A DNA stretch of 64,000 nt from Woronichinia naegeliana WA131 (GTDB taxonomy: Bacteria > Cyanobacteriota > Cyanobacteriia > Cyanobacteriales > Microcystaceae). The stretch covers positions 3,286,001 through 3,350,000 of the forward strand of contig CP073041.1 in the NCBI GenBank assembly GCA_025370055.1, given 5' to 3'. Every line of letters starts with the position of its first letter. Within the stretch, counting starts at the first letter, position 1. The notes under the pieces are model-generated. The model was not told where the DNA came from and did not search any database. It saw only the letters and a program-made list of their open reading frames with translations. Made by a program: the position numbers and the translations under genes. This document shows positions 19,603 to 29,507 of this stretch, in pieces.

Positions 19603-20955
19603 TTAATCCTCCATAAAATGAAATATAGTTTGTGCTTGAACAACAGCAGTATCATTGTTTCCAAACAAATTTGATAGCTCTTCTAGAGCTTCTCTGGCTT
19701 CATTCCAATTTTCATCATCTATTAATCTTAAACAATCGTCAATTTTTTGTTGAGACCATTCTGGTCTTTCTTTAACACCAAAAATTTCATACAAAATTGA
19801 ATTACTATCGCGGCCAATAGTATGGGGAGAATACTCTATTAATTTTCCATCTTCTAAAATAAAAACACTTTCTTTAGGGACTTCACTTAATACCTGGGGA
19901 GAGTGAGTCGTAACAATAAATTGACAGTTAGGAAACGTTTTTGTCAGGGCAGGTAATACTCGTCGTTGCCACTGGGGATGAAGATGTAAATCAATTTCAT
20001 CAATTAAGACAATTCCTTCCCCTTGCCAGGCATTTTCTCCTAGTCCTGGGTTGGCGATCGCCAAGCGTCGAGCAAGATCAGTCGCTAACATTAATAACCT
20101 TTTTTCCCCACTTGATAATTGATCAAGTTTAAAATCTTGGTTATCTTTGCTAATTACTAGAGTTGGATTAGGAATCCTCCGTCTAAATGGGAAAACTCGA
20201 TCCCTAGAATTGCTAACAATACGTAAATCAGAAAAAGGAATACTTGTTAGATTACTGAGCAATTTTTCAAATGTTTTGCGAACAGCTTCTAAGCTAGAAA
20301 TTCTGTAATTAGGATTTTCACTTATTCGTCTTTCCTTTTCAAAATTTTCTTTTCTTTCAAACCATTGAGTAAATTCATAAAAATCATCCAGATCGGCTTG
20401 CATACAGCCCCGATAAATATTTAACTGCTGTTTGTCAAAATATATTTTTAAAGGTTTTGTATATTGTTTTATTTGTTTTCTATGTTTGTTATGGTAATAG
20501 TCTATAGGTCTGTCATGGTAATAGACAAAGAGAGGAAAATTTTGATAAGAATCTTGAGAGTATTGTTCAATATAATTAACTCCTGTAATGTTTGAAGTGG
20601 TCGATTCAGAATTATCTTCTTCTAAAATTTTTGCTGTACATAAAACTGTAATTGTATGTTCATCATTCTCTTTAATAACAGCATCTAACTGCGAAGATTC
20701 TGCTGTGTAATGAATTTCATCTTGTTCAATGATTGTTAAACTCCCAATAATATCTTGCAAAACAAAATCTTTTTTTATTTCCAGTTGAATTAATTGATTA
20801 ATGATCGAGCTTAAGACTATTTTTAGACAATCTAAAATAGTGGTTTTTCCTGCTCCATTAATACCAACAATTACTGCGATGTTATTATCAGGAAAATTTA
20901 TCGAAATATCCTCTAAGCAGCGAAAATTTTTAACCTCTAATTGTTCAATACGCAC
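19603..20955 (-). CDS. ptuA: PtuA-like ABC/SMC-type ATPase of a Septu anti-phage system
   Basis: 450 residues. Walker A GINGAGKT is at residues 31-38, after MRIEQLEVKNFRCLEDISI, the RecF/OLD-like N-terminus. The signature LSSGEKRLLMLATDLARR is followed by Walker B GIVLIDEIDLHLHPQW (around 317) and the switch FIVTTHSPQVLSEV. There is no TOPRIM domain. The pairing with a downstream TIGR02646-type HNH gene is the type I Septu arrangement. Retron Ec78-type systems share these effectors, but no reverse transcriptase or retron RNA is visible here. The ATPase gene itself looks intact; only its partner is broken. The family call is from motifs and gene order. Confidence 0.85.
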   Translation of the reverse strand: MRIEQLEVKNFRCLEDISINFPDNNIAVIVGINGAGKTTILDCLKIVLSSIINQLIQLEIKKDFVLQDIIGSLTIIEQDEIHYTAESSQLDAVIKENDEHTITVLCTAKILEEDNSESTTSNITGVNYIEQYSQDSYQNFPLFVYYHDRPIDYYHNKHRKQIKQYTKPLKIYFDKQQLNIYRGCMQADLDDFYEFTQWFERKENFEKERRISENPNYRISSLEAVRKTFEKLLSNLTSIPFSDLRIVSNSRDRVFPFRRRIPNPTLVISKDNQDFKLDQLSSGEKRLLMLATDLARRLAIANPGLGENAWQGEGIVLIDEIDLHLHPQWQRRVLPALTKTFPNCQFIVTTHSPQVLSEVPKESVFILEDGKLIEYSPHTIGRDSNSILYEIFGVKERPEWSQQKIDDCLRLIDDENWNEAREALEELSNLFGNNDTAVVQAQTIFHFMED

Positions 20956-21014
20956 GGTAATTTCCTCAGATTAATAAATGTTAAATATCTAAAAATAAAG
21001 CGATTCATCAACAA

Positions 21015-21329
21015 TTAAATGCTGGGCATAATATTTATCTGTAATCCAAACTCTTCTAATAAATCAACAAAACTATAAATTTCTTGACCATCAGTTTGAG
21101 CTAAAATTGCCGCTAGTTTTTCATAGGCTAGTTGAGCAGACTCACTAAGATTATTAGCTTTTTTACGAGCATTAACAATATCTTCCAACGTTAATTGAAG
21201 CATTCCCGATAATCGCTCTTTTTCTTGTAAAGCCATTTCAATGTTACCTGCTGCTCTTTGCGGATCATTAAGCGAGATCGCCAAATAATCTTGATAATCT
21301 TTAGTTGGGGCTGTTTTGACGGTTTGCAT
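21015..21329 (-). CDS. Putative antitoxin of a RelE-type module
   Basis: 104 residues (MQTVKTAPTKDYQDYLAISL, then NDPQRAAGNIEMALQEKE and YSFVDLLEEFGLQINI). The layout loosely recalls the HTH antitoxins that accompany COG3657 toxins, but I see no convincing HTH, so the role is inferred from position. Its start overlaps the end of the upstream toxin gene by 29 nt, indicating translational coupling. The order is toxin first, antitoxin second, as in higBA. Confidence 0.68.
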   Translation of the reverse strand: MQTVKTAPTKDYQDYLAISLNDPQRAAGNIEMALQEKERLSGMLQLTLEDIVNARKKANNLSESAQLAYEKLAAILAQTDGQEIYSFVDLLEEFGLQINIMPSI

Positions 21330-21645
21330 AATCTTTCCAATAGAGTTTTGCTAGATTAATATCTTTTTGTTGGGTACTTTTATCACCACCACAAAGCAAC
21401 AAAATAAGTCTTGTTCCTCTTTGACCAAAATAGATGCGATAGCCAGAACCATAATCAATCCTGAACTCAAAAATGCCATCTCCGACAGACTTGTAGTCGC
21501 CTAAATTACCTAAGCGAACTCGCCTCAGACGATGATCAATTTTTAAAACGGCTTTTTGATCTTTTAAAGTATTTAACCATTCTTCAAAAGGACAATTCCC
21601 TTTGGTGGTAACGTAGATTTGAATTTCTTTAGGTTGAGCCTCCAT
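21301..21645 (-). CDS. RelE/HigB-superfamily toxin (addiction-module killer protein type)
   Basis: 114 residues matching the COG3657/TIGR02683 pattern: FEEWLNTLKDQKAVLKIDHR, RLGNLGDYKSVGDGIFEFRI, YGSGYRIYFGQRG and LLCGGDKSTQQKDINLAK. Members are ribosome-dependent or ribosome-independent mRNA interferase relatives. It is intact and lies between Septu and topA, consistent with a small accessory island. Confidence 0.85.
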   Translation of the reverse strand: MEAQPKEIQIYVTTKGNCPFEEWLNTLKDQKAVLKIDHRLRRVRLGNLGDYKSVGDGIFEFRIDYGSGYRIYFGQRGTRLILLLCGGDKSTQQKDINLAKLYWKDYANRQNSPN

Positions 21646-21729
21646 TGATCATTTTAGAAATTGACTTTTGTTAATAATAGGTTTGAGGATACGAACAAAA
21701 GAAAATCAGTTTGTACGCATCCCCCAATC

Positions 21730-24396
21730 CTAAGACGTTTTTGTTTTTGTAGAACGCTTAGTCGTCGTTGTCTTCTTAGCCGTAGCAGCCTTAGTTGTCG
21801 TCGTTGTCTTAGCAGTAGTCGAACTCGCTTTTTTAGCCGTTTTTTTCGTACCCTCCTTAGCCGCTAAAGCAGGTAAAGCCTTTTCTAATGTCATTGTTTC
21901 CAACGTCTCACCCTCCGGCAAACTGGCATTCACCTTGCCATGCTTCACATACTGACCGTAGGGGCCATCATAAATATTGACCGGTTCGTTGTCCTGGGGA
22001 TGCACTCCCAACTCTTTTAACGGAGCCTTGGTGCTGCCCTTGCTACCGCCGCGCCCCTTTTTCGGTTCCGCCAATAATTCTAAGGCTCGCTCTAGATTGA
22101 TCGTCAATACATCATCGCCAGCCTTGAGCGAACGATACTCCTTGCTTTCTTTGCCCTGATCATGGACAACGTAGGGGCCAAAACGCCCTAAACTAGCCTG
22201 AATTTTCGCACCTGTTTCGGGATGCTGTCCCAATGTACGCGGTAAGGCCAATAAACCTACAGCCATTTCGAGGGTGACATCTTCAGGTTTAACACCTTTG
22301 GGTAAAGAAGCCCGTTTCGGTTTTTTATTGGTTTCACTAACATCTCCTAACTGCACATAGGGGCCATAGGTTCCCAAAAGAAGATAGATCGGTTCATTGC
22401 TATCTGGATGTGTACCAATCTGATCAGGGCCTTCCAATTTTTGCTTGAGTAGAATCTCAACCTGTTCGGGACTTAGATCGGCGGGGGTTAAATCGGCGGG
22501 AATGGAAGCGGTGACAATTTCTTCGCCCTGGGGAATTTCAATATAGGGGCCAAACTTACCAATTTTAACCTTGGCCGCCAGATTTTCCAAAATCACTGCC
22601 TTGGCGGAACTAGGATCAATCTGACTTTCGCGCACTTTAACCTGATTTTCCAGACCTTCATCTCCCAGGAAAAAACCCTGCAAATAAGGCAACCATTTGG
22701 TTTCCCCTGTGGCAATTTCATCCAGGGTCTGTTCCATGCGCGAGGTAAAACCCGTATCCACAAGATCGGGAAAGTGTGCCTCTAATAAACTGACCACTGC
22801 AAAGGCTGTAAAGGTAGGAACCAAGGCTTTACCCCGCATCTGGGCATAGCCGCGATCCATAATTGTCCCAATAATACTGGCATAGGTACTGGGACGACCA
22901 ACTCCTTCACTTTCCAAGGTTTTTACCAAAGAGGCTTCGGTATAACGGGCCGGGGGTTGGGTTTCGTGACCGACTTCTTCAATATTTTTACAATCAGGGC
23001 GATCGCCTTTTTTCAACGCAGGCAAGATCACCTCTTGACTATCGAGAGCCGCATCAGGATCATCGGAACCTTCCACATAGGCCCGGAAAAAACCAGGAAA
23101 ATCAATGCGTTTTCCCGATGAACGAAATTCTGTATCTTCAACTTTGAGGGTGACACTGATTTGAGTAACTCGTGCTTCGGCCATTTGACAAGCCACTGTC
23201 CGTTTCCAGATCAGATCGTAGAGAGCTAATTCCTGACCATTTAACCCTGTTCGGTTGGGAATCCGAAACTCTGTTCCAGCCGGACGAATGGCCTCGTGGG
23301 CTTCCTGCGCTCCCTTGCTTTTGGTTGTAAATTGGCGAGGCTGAGGACTTAAATACTCTCTGCCATACATCTGCTCCACACAACTACGAGAAGCAGCGAT
23401 CGCCTGGTCAGAGAGATGCACCGAATCCGTCCGCATATAGGTAATAAAACCCTCTTCATAGAGCTTTTGGGCCACGCGCATAGTGTCCCGTGCCGAAATT
23501 CCCAGTTTACGGTTGGATTCCTGTTGCAGGGTGGAAGTGGTAAAGGGAGGTGAAGGCTTGCGATTGGTAGGTCGTTCCTCTGTATTGGTTACTTGCCAGG
23601 GTTTATCGGTTAATCGTTCTTTAAGGGCGATCGCCTCGGCCTCATTGAGCAAAACCACATCCCGACCTGGAATTAACTGCCCCGTATTGTCATCAAAATC
23701 GCTACCAGTGGCGACTCGTTTACCGGCAATGGTGATTAATTTACTTTCAAAGGGACTTTTTGCCTGCTCTAGCAAAGCTTTTAAATCCCAATAACCGGCT
23801 TCCTTAAAGGCTCGTCTTAACCGTTCCCGTTGCACCAGCAGTCGTACCGCCACCGACTGTACCCGACCCGCCGATAATCCCCAGGCAATCTTTTTCCAAA
23901 GCAAGGGAGACAGGGTATAACCCACCAAACGATCTAAGATACGACGGGTTTCCTGAGCGTGAACTAAATTTTCATTAATATTGCGACAGTTTCGTAACGC
24001 CTGTTGAATGGCTTCCTGGGTAATCTCATGGAAAACCATCCGTTTAATCGGGACTTTGGGTTTGAGCAATTGGGCTAAGTGCCAGCTAATGCTTTCTCCT
24101 TCACGGTCTTCATCCGTCGCCAGGATAATTTCATCGGCCTGCTTGAGAGCCGCCTGCAATTCCTTAACAATTTTTTTCTTACTCTTCGGAATCACATAGA
24201 GGGGTTCAAAGTCACTTTCCACATCTACCCCTAAATTAGCCCAAGGTTTTTCCTTAAACTCTGCGGGAATTTCCTCCGCCGATGCGGGTAAGTCTCTCAC
24301 ATGGCCCATTGACGCTTCTACCCGATAGTCCTGGGGCAGATAGTTGCGAATGGTACGCGCTTTAGTAGGAGATTCAACGATAACGAGTTTAGACAT
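21730..24396 (-). CDS. topA: DNA topoisomerase I
   Basis: 888 residues. Type IA topoisomerase that relaxes negative supercoils. TOPRIM domain: [17 protein letters not shown] at the N-terminus and [16 protein letters not shown]. Catalytic Tyr320 is in [13 protein letters not shown]. The C-terminal part has several repeated TopoI-type modules ([47 protein letters not shown]). Instead of zinc fingers it ends in a Lys/Thr-rich tail ([20 protein letters not shown]), a common cyanobacterial variation that may bind DNA. Housekeeping gene. Confidence 0.96.
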   Translation of the reverse strand: MSKLVIVESPTKARTIRNYLPQDYRVEASMGHVRDLPASAEEIPAEFKEKPWANLGVDVESDFEPLYVIPKSKKKIVKELQAALKQADEIILATDEDREGESISWHLAQLLKPKVPIKRMVFHEITQEAIQQALRNCRNINENLVHAQETRRILDRLVGYTLSPLLWKKIAWGLSAGRVQSVAVRLLVQRERLRRAFKEAGYWDLKALLEQAKSPFESKLITIAGKRVATGSDFDDNTGQLIPGRDVVLLNEAEAIALKERLTDKPWQVTNTEERPTNRKPSPPFTTSTLQQESNRKLGISARDTMRVAQKLYEEGFITYMRTDSVHLSDQAIAASRSCVEQMYGREYLSPQPRQFTTKSKGAQEAHEAIRPAGTEFRIPNRTGLNGQELALYDLIWKRTVACQMAEARVTQISVTLKVEDTEFRSSGKRIDFPGFFRAYVEGSDDPDAALDSQEVILPALKKGDRPDCKNIEEVGHETQPPARYTEASLVKTLESEGVGRPSTYASIIGTIMDRGYAQMRGKALVPTFTAFAVVSLLEAHFPDLVDTGFTSRMEQTLDEIATGETKWLPYLQGFFLGDEGLENQVKVRESQIDPSSAKAVILENLAAKVKIGKFGPYIEIPQGEEIVTASIPADLTPADLSPEQVEILLKQKLEGPDQIGTHPDSNEPIYLLLGTYGPYVQLGDVSETNKKPKRASLPKGVKPEDVTLEMAVGLLALPRTLGQHPETGAKIQASLGRFGPYVVHDQGKESKEYRSLKAGDDVLTINLERALELLAEPKKGRGGSKGSTKAPLKELGVHPQDNEPVNIYDGPYGQYVKHGKVNASLPEGETLETMTLEKALPALAAKEGTKKTAKKASSTTAKTTTTTKAATAKKTTTTKRSTKTKTS

Positions 24397-24576
24397 AGGG
24401 CGGGGAAATAAGGCAATGCAGAGAGTCTATACAGAAAACATCCTAAACAACGATGGCTGATGAACGGGAGGCGGATCAACCTTGCGCCATAAAGGGAACG
24501 AATGAATTTATTCTATTTATCAAAATAGCATGAGCAGCTAAAAGCCAACGTCTTACTTAATCTTTTCTAACTATAG

Positions 24577-25881
24577 TCAAAGATTAGGATGTCTGAGAGC
24601 AAGTTCCCCCTGAAGGTAGTCGATAAATTGACGGGCTGTTCTGCCGGAGCGTCCATTGTGACGGGTTGCCCATTGTTTTGCCCGAAAATCTAAGTCTTCT
24701 TTTTCTAGGGTAATGCCAATTTGTTGGGCTAGATGATGAACTATGGCTAAATAGGTGTCTTGATTGGCTGGTTCAAAGGTGAGGGTCAGTCCAAAGCGAT
24801 CGCCGAAGGAGAGTTTTTCTTGTACGGTATCCCAAGCCTGGACTTCATCACTATCCAAGGGACGGGGGCGATCGCTAAAAAATTCCCGCACCAGATGACG
24901 ACGGTTGGAAGTCGCATAGACCACAACATTAGGAGCTTTAGCCGTAATACTGCCTTCTAGGATCACTTTTAAGGACTTAAAGGTATCATCATCCTCTTCA
25001 AAGGACAGATCATCCACAAAGAGGATAAATTTCTGGGGAACAGGCCGTAACAGTTCAAGGATTTGGGGCAGATTGTGTAATTCTGATTTGCTGACCTCAA
25101 TTAAGCGCAGACCGCGATCGCCGTATTCTGTCAATAGAGCCTTGACTAAAGAAGATTTGCCACTCCCTCGGCTACCGTAGAGCAACACATTGAGGGCCGA
25201 ATAACCCTGCAAAAGACATTCCGTATTCTGAATTAATTTAGCCTTGGGTTCTTCGTAGCCTACTAAGGTAGAGAGGGTAAGGCGATCGGGATTATTTACA
25301 CCCTGTAATTGACCCTGTTGCCAGATAAAGGCTTGATAGGAACCAAATAAACCAATGCCATGATGCTGATAGTAATTGACTAAATCGTCTAAATGATTTG
25401 TCCAATCGGAGGAAGCTGCTAGAAAATTATCACCCTGATTAGGAATCTCCCAGGCAACAACATTCGCTAAAGTTTGAGAGGCGATTTCTACCCATTGAAT
25501 AATTTGGGTCAGACTACAATCATAAATATTTTGTAAAATCATGAGATCATGCTTAACCGCTTGAATTAATGACGGTGGCAGATCTTGTACCGACCGATAT
25601 TGAGCCTGTTTGCTAAAGGGATTTTCACTATTAAGAATTTGTTGAATTAGGAAATCTTGCCAACTTTGCTGACTATTCGCTAACAACTGGAAAAATTCAC
25701 CATAGGCCTGTAAGCAGGCCGTCGAATTATAGGATTGTTCGTTATCTTTGTGATGAAGTGTATTGAGGAGATGGGTAAAACTTTTGCCGATCGCATTGTC
25801 AAAAACAGATTGATAAAGTAGAAGGGCAGAAACTCGATGATAGAGTGTACGGCTCGATGTAATAGCAAACAAATTCTCCAT
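24577..25881 (-). CDS. DUF815-family AAA+ ATP-binding protein
   Basis: 434 residues. The N-terminal half is poorly conserved. The C-terminal AAA+ domain begins at LVGYEEPKAKLIQNTECLLQ, with Walker A LLYGSRGSGKSSLVKALL, Walker B FILFVDDLSFEEDD, sensor-like VVVYATSNRRHLVREFF and an arginine-finger region RSGRTARQFIDYL. This is COG2607/DUF815; the molecular role is not established. It stands alone between topA and ISKra4 copy 3. Confidence 0.88.
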   Translation of the reverse strand: MENLFAITSSRTLYHRVSALLLYQSVFDNAIGKSFTHLLNTLHHKDNEQSYNSTACLQAYGEFFQLLANSQQSWQDFLIQQILNSENPFSKQAQYRSVQDLPPSLIQAVKHDLMILQNIYDCSLTQIIQWVEIASQTLANVVAWEIPNQGDNFLAASSDWTNHLDDLVNYYQHHGIGLFGSYQAFIWQQGQLQGVNNPDRLTLSTLVGYEEPKAKLIQNTECLLQGYSALNVLLYGSRGSGKSSLVKALLTEYGDRGLRLIEVSKSELHNLPQILELLRPVPQKFILFVDDLSFEEDDDTFKSLKVILEGSITAKAPNVVVYATSNRRHLVREFFSDRPRPLDSDEVQAWDTVQEKLSFGDRFGLTLTFEPANQDTYLAIVHHLAQQIGITLEKEDLDFRAKQWATRHNGRSGRTARQFIDYLQGELALRHPNL

Positions 25882-26140
25882 TGTAGTCCTCTATAGTCCT
25901 CAATTTTCTTTCAGTTTACGTTACTAGTGATCCAGCATTACCAGGAGGTAGCTCAGTTACCTGACAAGTACAAATACTTAGGAGCTGAGCCTTTCTTTGA
26001 CAAAAATCTGACCAGTAGATTTATCGGGGGAATCATTATAATTAGGATTTACTCAATCAAGGTATAAGGTATGCCAGATAGTGTTCCATTTTGGCTTGGT
26101 TTAGATGGGTGCGACCTTTAGTTGATAAAAGCTGTTGTAA

Positions 26141-27079
26141 TCAGGGTTCTACAGGGAACCCATATTGATCAAGTTTTGCCCAAAATTGACTCCATCGTTC
26201 CTTGGTCAATACCAAAGCTCGTAGGCTCAAAATAATTCCTGCTCCTTTTTCCTTCCATCGCATCCCTGAACAACATAATCGTTGTTTGACCAACGTCTTA
26301 CAAGCTGCTTCCGTAACACCTGAACCAATCGGATACTTTTTCTCTAAGTATTCAGCATAATCCATTTGATGCTGATGATTCTCGTAATAAGTAATCGCCG
26401 CTTGTAGTTTCTCGGTAAGATTCTTAGAATGACTTTTTTCTTCTTTGACTTCTTTCATCAGATTTAGCAGTTCTCCTGCTTTTCCTTTTTCATGCTTGAG
26501 TTCTCGACAATTTTCAGTCAACCATTCTTTTTGTTTTGACACGGTATTCGGATGCAACGCTTCTGCCAAGGCACCTAAGTAACCAGAGGCATGATAGAAA
26601 TCTAATATCTGTTCTTCCGTTTGCTTTTCTAAAAACTTCCAATTTGATTCTGCCCCGTCTGCTATCCCGACCAATGTTGCCTCTGGATAACGGTTTTTCG
26701 CTCGCTCAATTTCTCTTTCTAATCTTTCTAGAAAACTCTTTTTTCCATACTCTGGTGCCGCACCTAGATAGATTGTAGGTTGACGTTCGCCTTCACTATC
26801 GTATAGGGAAACGGTTCCCACCATTGCTTCACGGTAGCCATCCTCACACATCAGCATACAGGTTCCATCTAATCCTATTCCCACTGTTGCAATTTGGCTA
26901 TCCTCCTTGGGCGGGGCATAACTCCACGCTTCTTCTTTTGCCTGTACCACACTTCCTGCTGCTTCACTCAATCTTTGGATATAGGATAGCGCTACTTTTC
27001 TACCATGATTTTCTAATAAATCATTTTTCACCTCTTTGCCTGCCATCCCTGACATTTTTGAGGATACCTGTTTTGCCAA
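26141..27079 (-). CDS. ISKra4 transposase catalytic ORF (orf2), copy 3
   Basis: Same 312-codon ORF as in copy 2; alleles Pro101 and Leu245, with a private Ala41 (Val in the others). Confidence 0.87.
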   Translation of the reverse strand: MAKQVSSKMSGMAGKEVKNDLLENHGRKVALSYIQRLSEAAGSVVQAKEEAWSYAPPKEDSQIATVGIGLDGTCMLMCEDGYREAMVGTVSLYDSEGERQPTIYLGAAPEYGKKSFLERLEREIERAKNRYPEATLVGIADGAESNWKFLEKQTEEQILDFYHASGYLGALAEALHPNTVSKQKEWLTENCRELKHEKGKAGELLNLMKEVKEEKSHSKNLTEKLQAAITYYENHQHQMDYAEYLEKKYPIGSGVTEAACKTLVKQRLCCSGMRWKEKGAGIILSLRALVLTKERWSQFWAKLDQYGFPVEP

Positions 27080-27449
27080 TAATGGCGTTGATGTTATGAT
27101 TATCCTTGCTTCTCTTTCTAAGGGGCAATACGTTTTTCCTCAAAGGTGAACGCTGATATACATGACGATTCACTATAACCTCACCATAAGGTGTTTGATA
27201 TTCTTTCGGTTGCTCTCCCTTACTCTTCCAGATTTCTTCACCGATTTTTAAGGGTGAACCATCTGTATCTAAATATTTCAAGGCTTCTTTGCTGGCGATG
27301 CAACCTACTTCGTTTAAGCCTTTTTGAATATTTATTTCTGTATCCAACATTGAACGACTGAGTTCTAATGTTAGTTCTATTTTTATCTTTGAACCCTCTA
27401 CATTAATTAGTTTTGCTGTCATCATTGTTTCCTCTTTGTCACTTTTCAT
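27021..27449 (-). CDS. ISKra4 transposase N-terminal ORF (orf1), copy 3
   Basis: 142 codons, the same frame-breaking CCTTTG variant as copy 2, overlapping orf2 by 59 nt. Confidence 0.85.
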   Translation of the reverse strand: MKSDKEETMMTAKLINVEGSKIKIELTLELSRSMLDTEINIQKGLNEVGCIASKEALKYLDTDGSPLKIGEEIWKSKGEQPKEYQTPYGEVIVNRHVYQRSPLRKNVLPLRKRSKDNHNINAIIGKTGILKNVRDGRQRGEK

Positions 27450-27549
27450 CTCATGTTAACACTTTTCTTTTCCTTCATCAACTAAAGGTCACACCCGTTT
27501 AGATGAGTATGAAATTATTTTTTTCGAGCCTTGCTTGAGGAAAAGCCTG

Positions 27550-28221
27550 TTATTTAAGCTTCTCACAAAATGAAATAAAGTCTCTAAAAGTCTGTAAATG
27601 TTCAGGCTCTTGGTCGATTCGCTTTAATAATTGTTCAAAATAATGTTTCTCCTGGGCATCTCTGGGCCTTGTTTTAGTATATTTTAATCCCTTGGCGTTA
27701 AATATTGCTTTCAGATAAATTTCGTGAAATTCAGCATAGTAATCTTGATTATACTTGCCCAGCAACTCTGGATCATAACGAGAAACGTCATAGTAATTAG
27801 TATAATCAATAAGTGGTTTTTCTAAGGGTTGTCTAGAATCAAATAATTTGCGATTTCCTAATAACCAAGTTTCAATACACCGATTCTGAACAAAGATTTT
27901 TAAGGGAATTGAAGTCAGATCAATTTTCTTTTTTTCAAGAAATTGATAAATATAATCTTGACGTTCTTGAACACTTTCTTCGTCAGCATCAACGCAAAGT
28001 ATTAAGTAGTCATATTTTTGAGATGATTGAATATTATCAAGAGCTTTATGAATCCCATCGTCTAAGATCCCAGGAAAGCCATAATCACCAATAATATAGT
28101 AGCAATTTTGAGTGACTTGATCATGAAATTTAACCTGCTGAAAATTGGGTAGTAAATATTTTAGCCATGTCCGATACAGGATTATTTCAGTTACACCTTC
28201 TACTAAAAAATAAAGATTCAT
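27550..28221 (-). CDS. TOPRIM-like nuclease partner of the upstream ATPase
   Basis: 223 residues. The N-terminus YFLVEGVTE provides the TOPRIM glutamate (Glu8), and LILCVDADEE (Asp78, Asp80) gives the D-x-D pair, so the metal-binding core of a TOPRIM fold is visible. Downstream are FVQNRCIETWLLGNRKLF and KAIFNAKGLKYTKTRPRD, which I cannot place in a named family with confidence (DUF4276/DUF4435-like are candidates). The ATG overlaps the ATPase stop by one base (TAATG), so the two are translated together. The arrangement resembles OLD-family nucleases split into two chains, or PARIS (AriA ATPase + AriB TOPRIM). The function is inferred to be anti-phage. Confidence 0.75.
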   Translation of the reverse strand: MNLYFLVEGVTEIILYRTWLKYLLPNFQQVKFHDQVTQNCYYIIGDYGFPGILDDGIHKALDNIQSSQKYDYLILCVDADEESVQERQDYIYQFLEKKKIDLTSIPLKIFVQNRCIETWLLGNRKLFDSRQPLEKPLIDYTNYYDVSRYDPELLGKYNQDYYAEFHEIYLKAIFNAKGLKYTKTRPRDAQEKHYFEQLLKRIDQEPEHLQTFRDFISFCEKLK

Positions 28222-29489
28222 TATATTCCACTATCTTGCTCATCATCTTTAAGGACATTAATTAAATCGATATAGGCTTTCTGTCTAGATTTAGCAATAT
28301 GAAAATCCTCGGCACTTTTAACCGTAACATTTCCCCCTTGACGAGTAACAATTTTCCAGTGAGATGGTCGAATGTTATTAATAACATAGGGATGATGACT
28401 AGTTATAATGAACTGCAATTGATTAGGAGAGTCATTTATGTCTTCTGTTACCGCATCTAGACAGTTAACACCTAAACTATTTTCAAATTCGTCGATTAGA
28501 ATTACACTTCCGGGCAGAGAAAAATAAAGTTCACTGAGATGCAGGAGTGTTTTAAGCATTCCTGATGATACTTCAGCTTGAGAAATTAGCCAGTCAGAAT
28601 GCTTTTCCTTGAATCTTATATCCAGAACAAGCTCATCAATATCAATAGAATAATATATTGCCTCGACTTTCTCTATAGAAGAAAATATTTCCTTAAATTT
28701 AGTCGTGATTTCTCTAAAGTATTTAGGAACCAAAAAAGCTGATAATACAAGTTTTCCTTTCATAGAAATTCTTTCATTCTGAATCAAGGATAGAATTTCA
28801 CTGTCCATTAAATCCTTAGAACATTGCTGATAATCTTCAAAAGTTACCTTTTTAAACAAAACACTATTTCTATTAAAACCTTTAAAACCACTAAAACCAT
28901 TTTCATATTCTTCATCTGTATTGGAACGGAAAGCATCATCTTCAAACAATGCCGCTTGACTAATTTTAATCAAGCTAAACTCTTTGCTGAGTATTTTAAC
29001 ATCTTCTTCACCATTAAATAAACTAATTAAACTTTGTTTTTGAGAAAGCTTGACAATAACATTTTCATTATTAAAGGTGATTGTCTCTTGTTTTCTCTGA
29101 ATAGATAATGGTGATTCTTGTTTGTTATGAGACAAAGATTCATAAATAATTTTAGGATTGGGAAAATCACTTTCATCTTCTTCAGACGCAATTTTGGAAA
29201 ATTTATTTTCACTTTTGTCAACATTTTGACGTTGATTTTCAGTATTCCCAAAATCGAATTCTCCTTCCCATTGATACTCAACTTGATCTATGGTCAAAAA
29301 ACGAATAGACCATTTAATACCTCGATAACGGAAACCTTTGGCGATCGCTTTTATCTTGAGAATAGCTTTCAGAATTTTAGTCTTACCGACCCCAGAGACA
29401 CCAACTAACAAATTCAAATCAGAAAACTGGACTGGGTTTAATTTCCAGCCCGTTACTTTGTCTTCGTAGGCAAGTTCTAGGATTTTCAT
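28221..29489 (-). CDS. OLD/AriA-like ABC ATPase, first gene of a two-gene system
   Basis: 422 residues. Walker A GVSGVGKT is at residues 30-37. A long variable insert follows, rich in Asp, Glu and Asn. A signature-like QAEVSSGMLKTLLHLSELYF precedes Walker B SVILIDEFENSLG (around 326-333) and the switch FIITSHHPYVINNI. It has no nuclease domain of its own; that function probably resides in the coupled downstream TOPRIM gene. It starts 18 nt downstream of the ycf51 stop on the same strand, so it may be co-transcribed with ycf51. It is AT-richer in appearance than its backbone neighbours. Confidence 0.8.
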   Translation of the reverse strand: MKILELAYEDKVTGWKLNPVQFSDLNLLVGVSGVGKTKILKAILKIKAIAKGFRYRGIKWSIRFLTIDQVEYQWEGEFDFGNTENQRQNVDKSENKFSKIASEEDESDFPNPKIIYESLSHNKQESPLSIQRKQETITFNNENVIVKLSQKQSLISLFNGEEDVKILSKEFSLIKISQAALFEDDAFRSNTDEEYENGFSGFKGFNRNSVLFKKVTFEDYQQCSKDLMDSEILSLIQNERISMKGKLVLSAFLVPKYFREITTKFKEIFSSIEKVEAIYYSIDIDELVLDIRFKEKHSDWLISQAEVSSGMLKTLLHLSELYFSLPGSVILIDEFENSLGVNCLDAVTEDINDSPNQLQFIITSHHPYVINNIRPSHWKIVTRQGGNVTVKSAEDFHIAKSRQKAYIDLINVLKDDEQDSGI

Positions 29490-29507
29490 CGATTTTCATC
29501 GGCCTAA

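Larger units (their letters stand above)
26107..27496 (-). mobile_element. ISKra4-family element, copy 3 (1390 bp)
   Basis: Intact ends with a perfect 8-bp duplication GTTTAGAT at 26099-26106 and 27497-27504. Without the IS the flanks join a short open frame, MPDSVPFWLGLDEYEIIFFE and 13 more codons (from 26071), which may be a gene remnant. Confidence 0.95.

Noticed and set aside
19603-20955. Retron Ec78-type system
   Set aside because: PtuA/PtuB effectors are shared with Septu, but no reverse transcriptase or msr-msd structure is present nearby.
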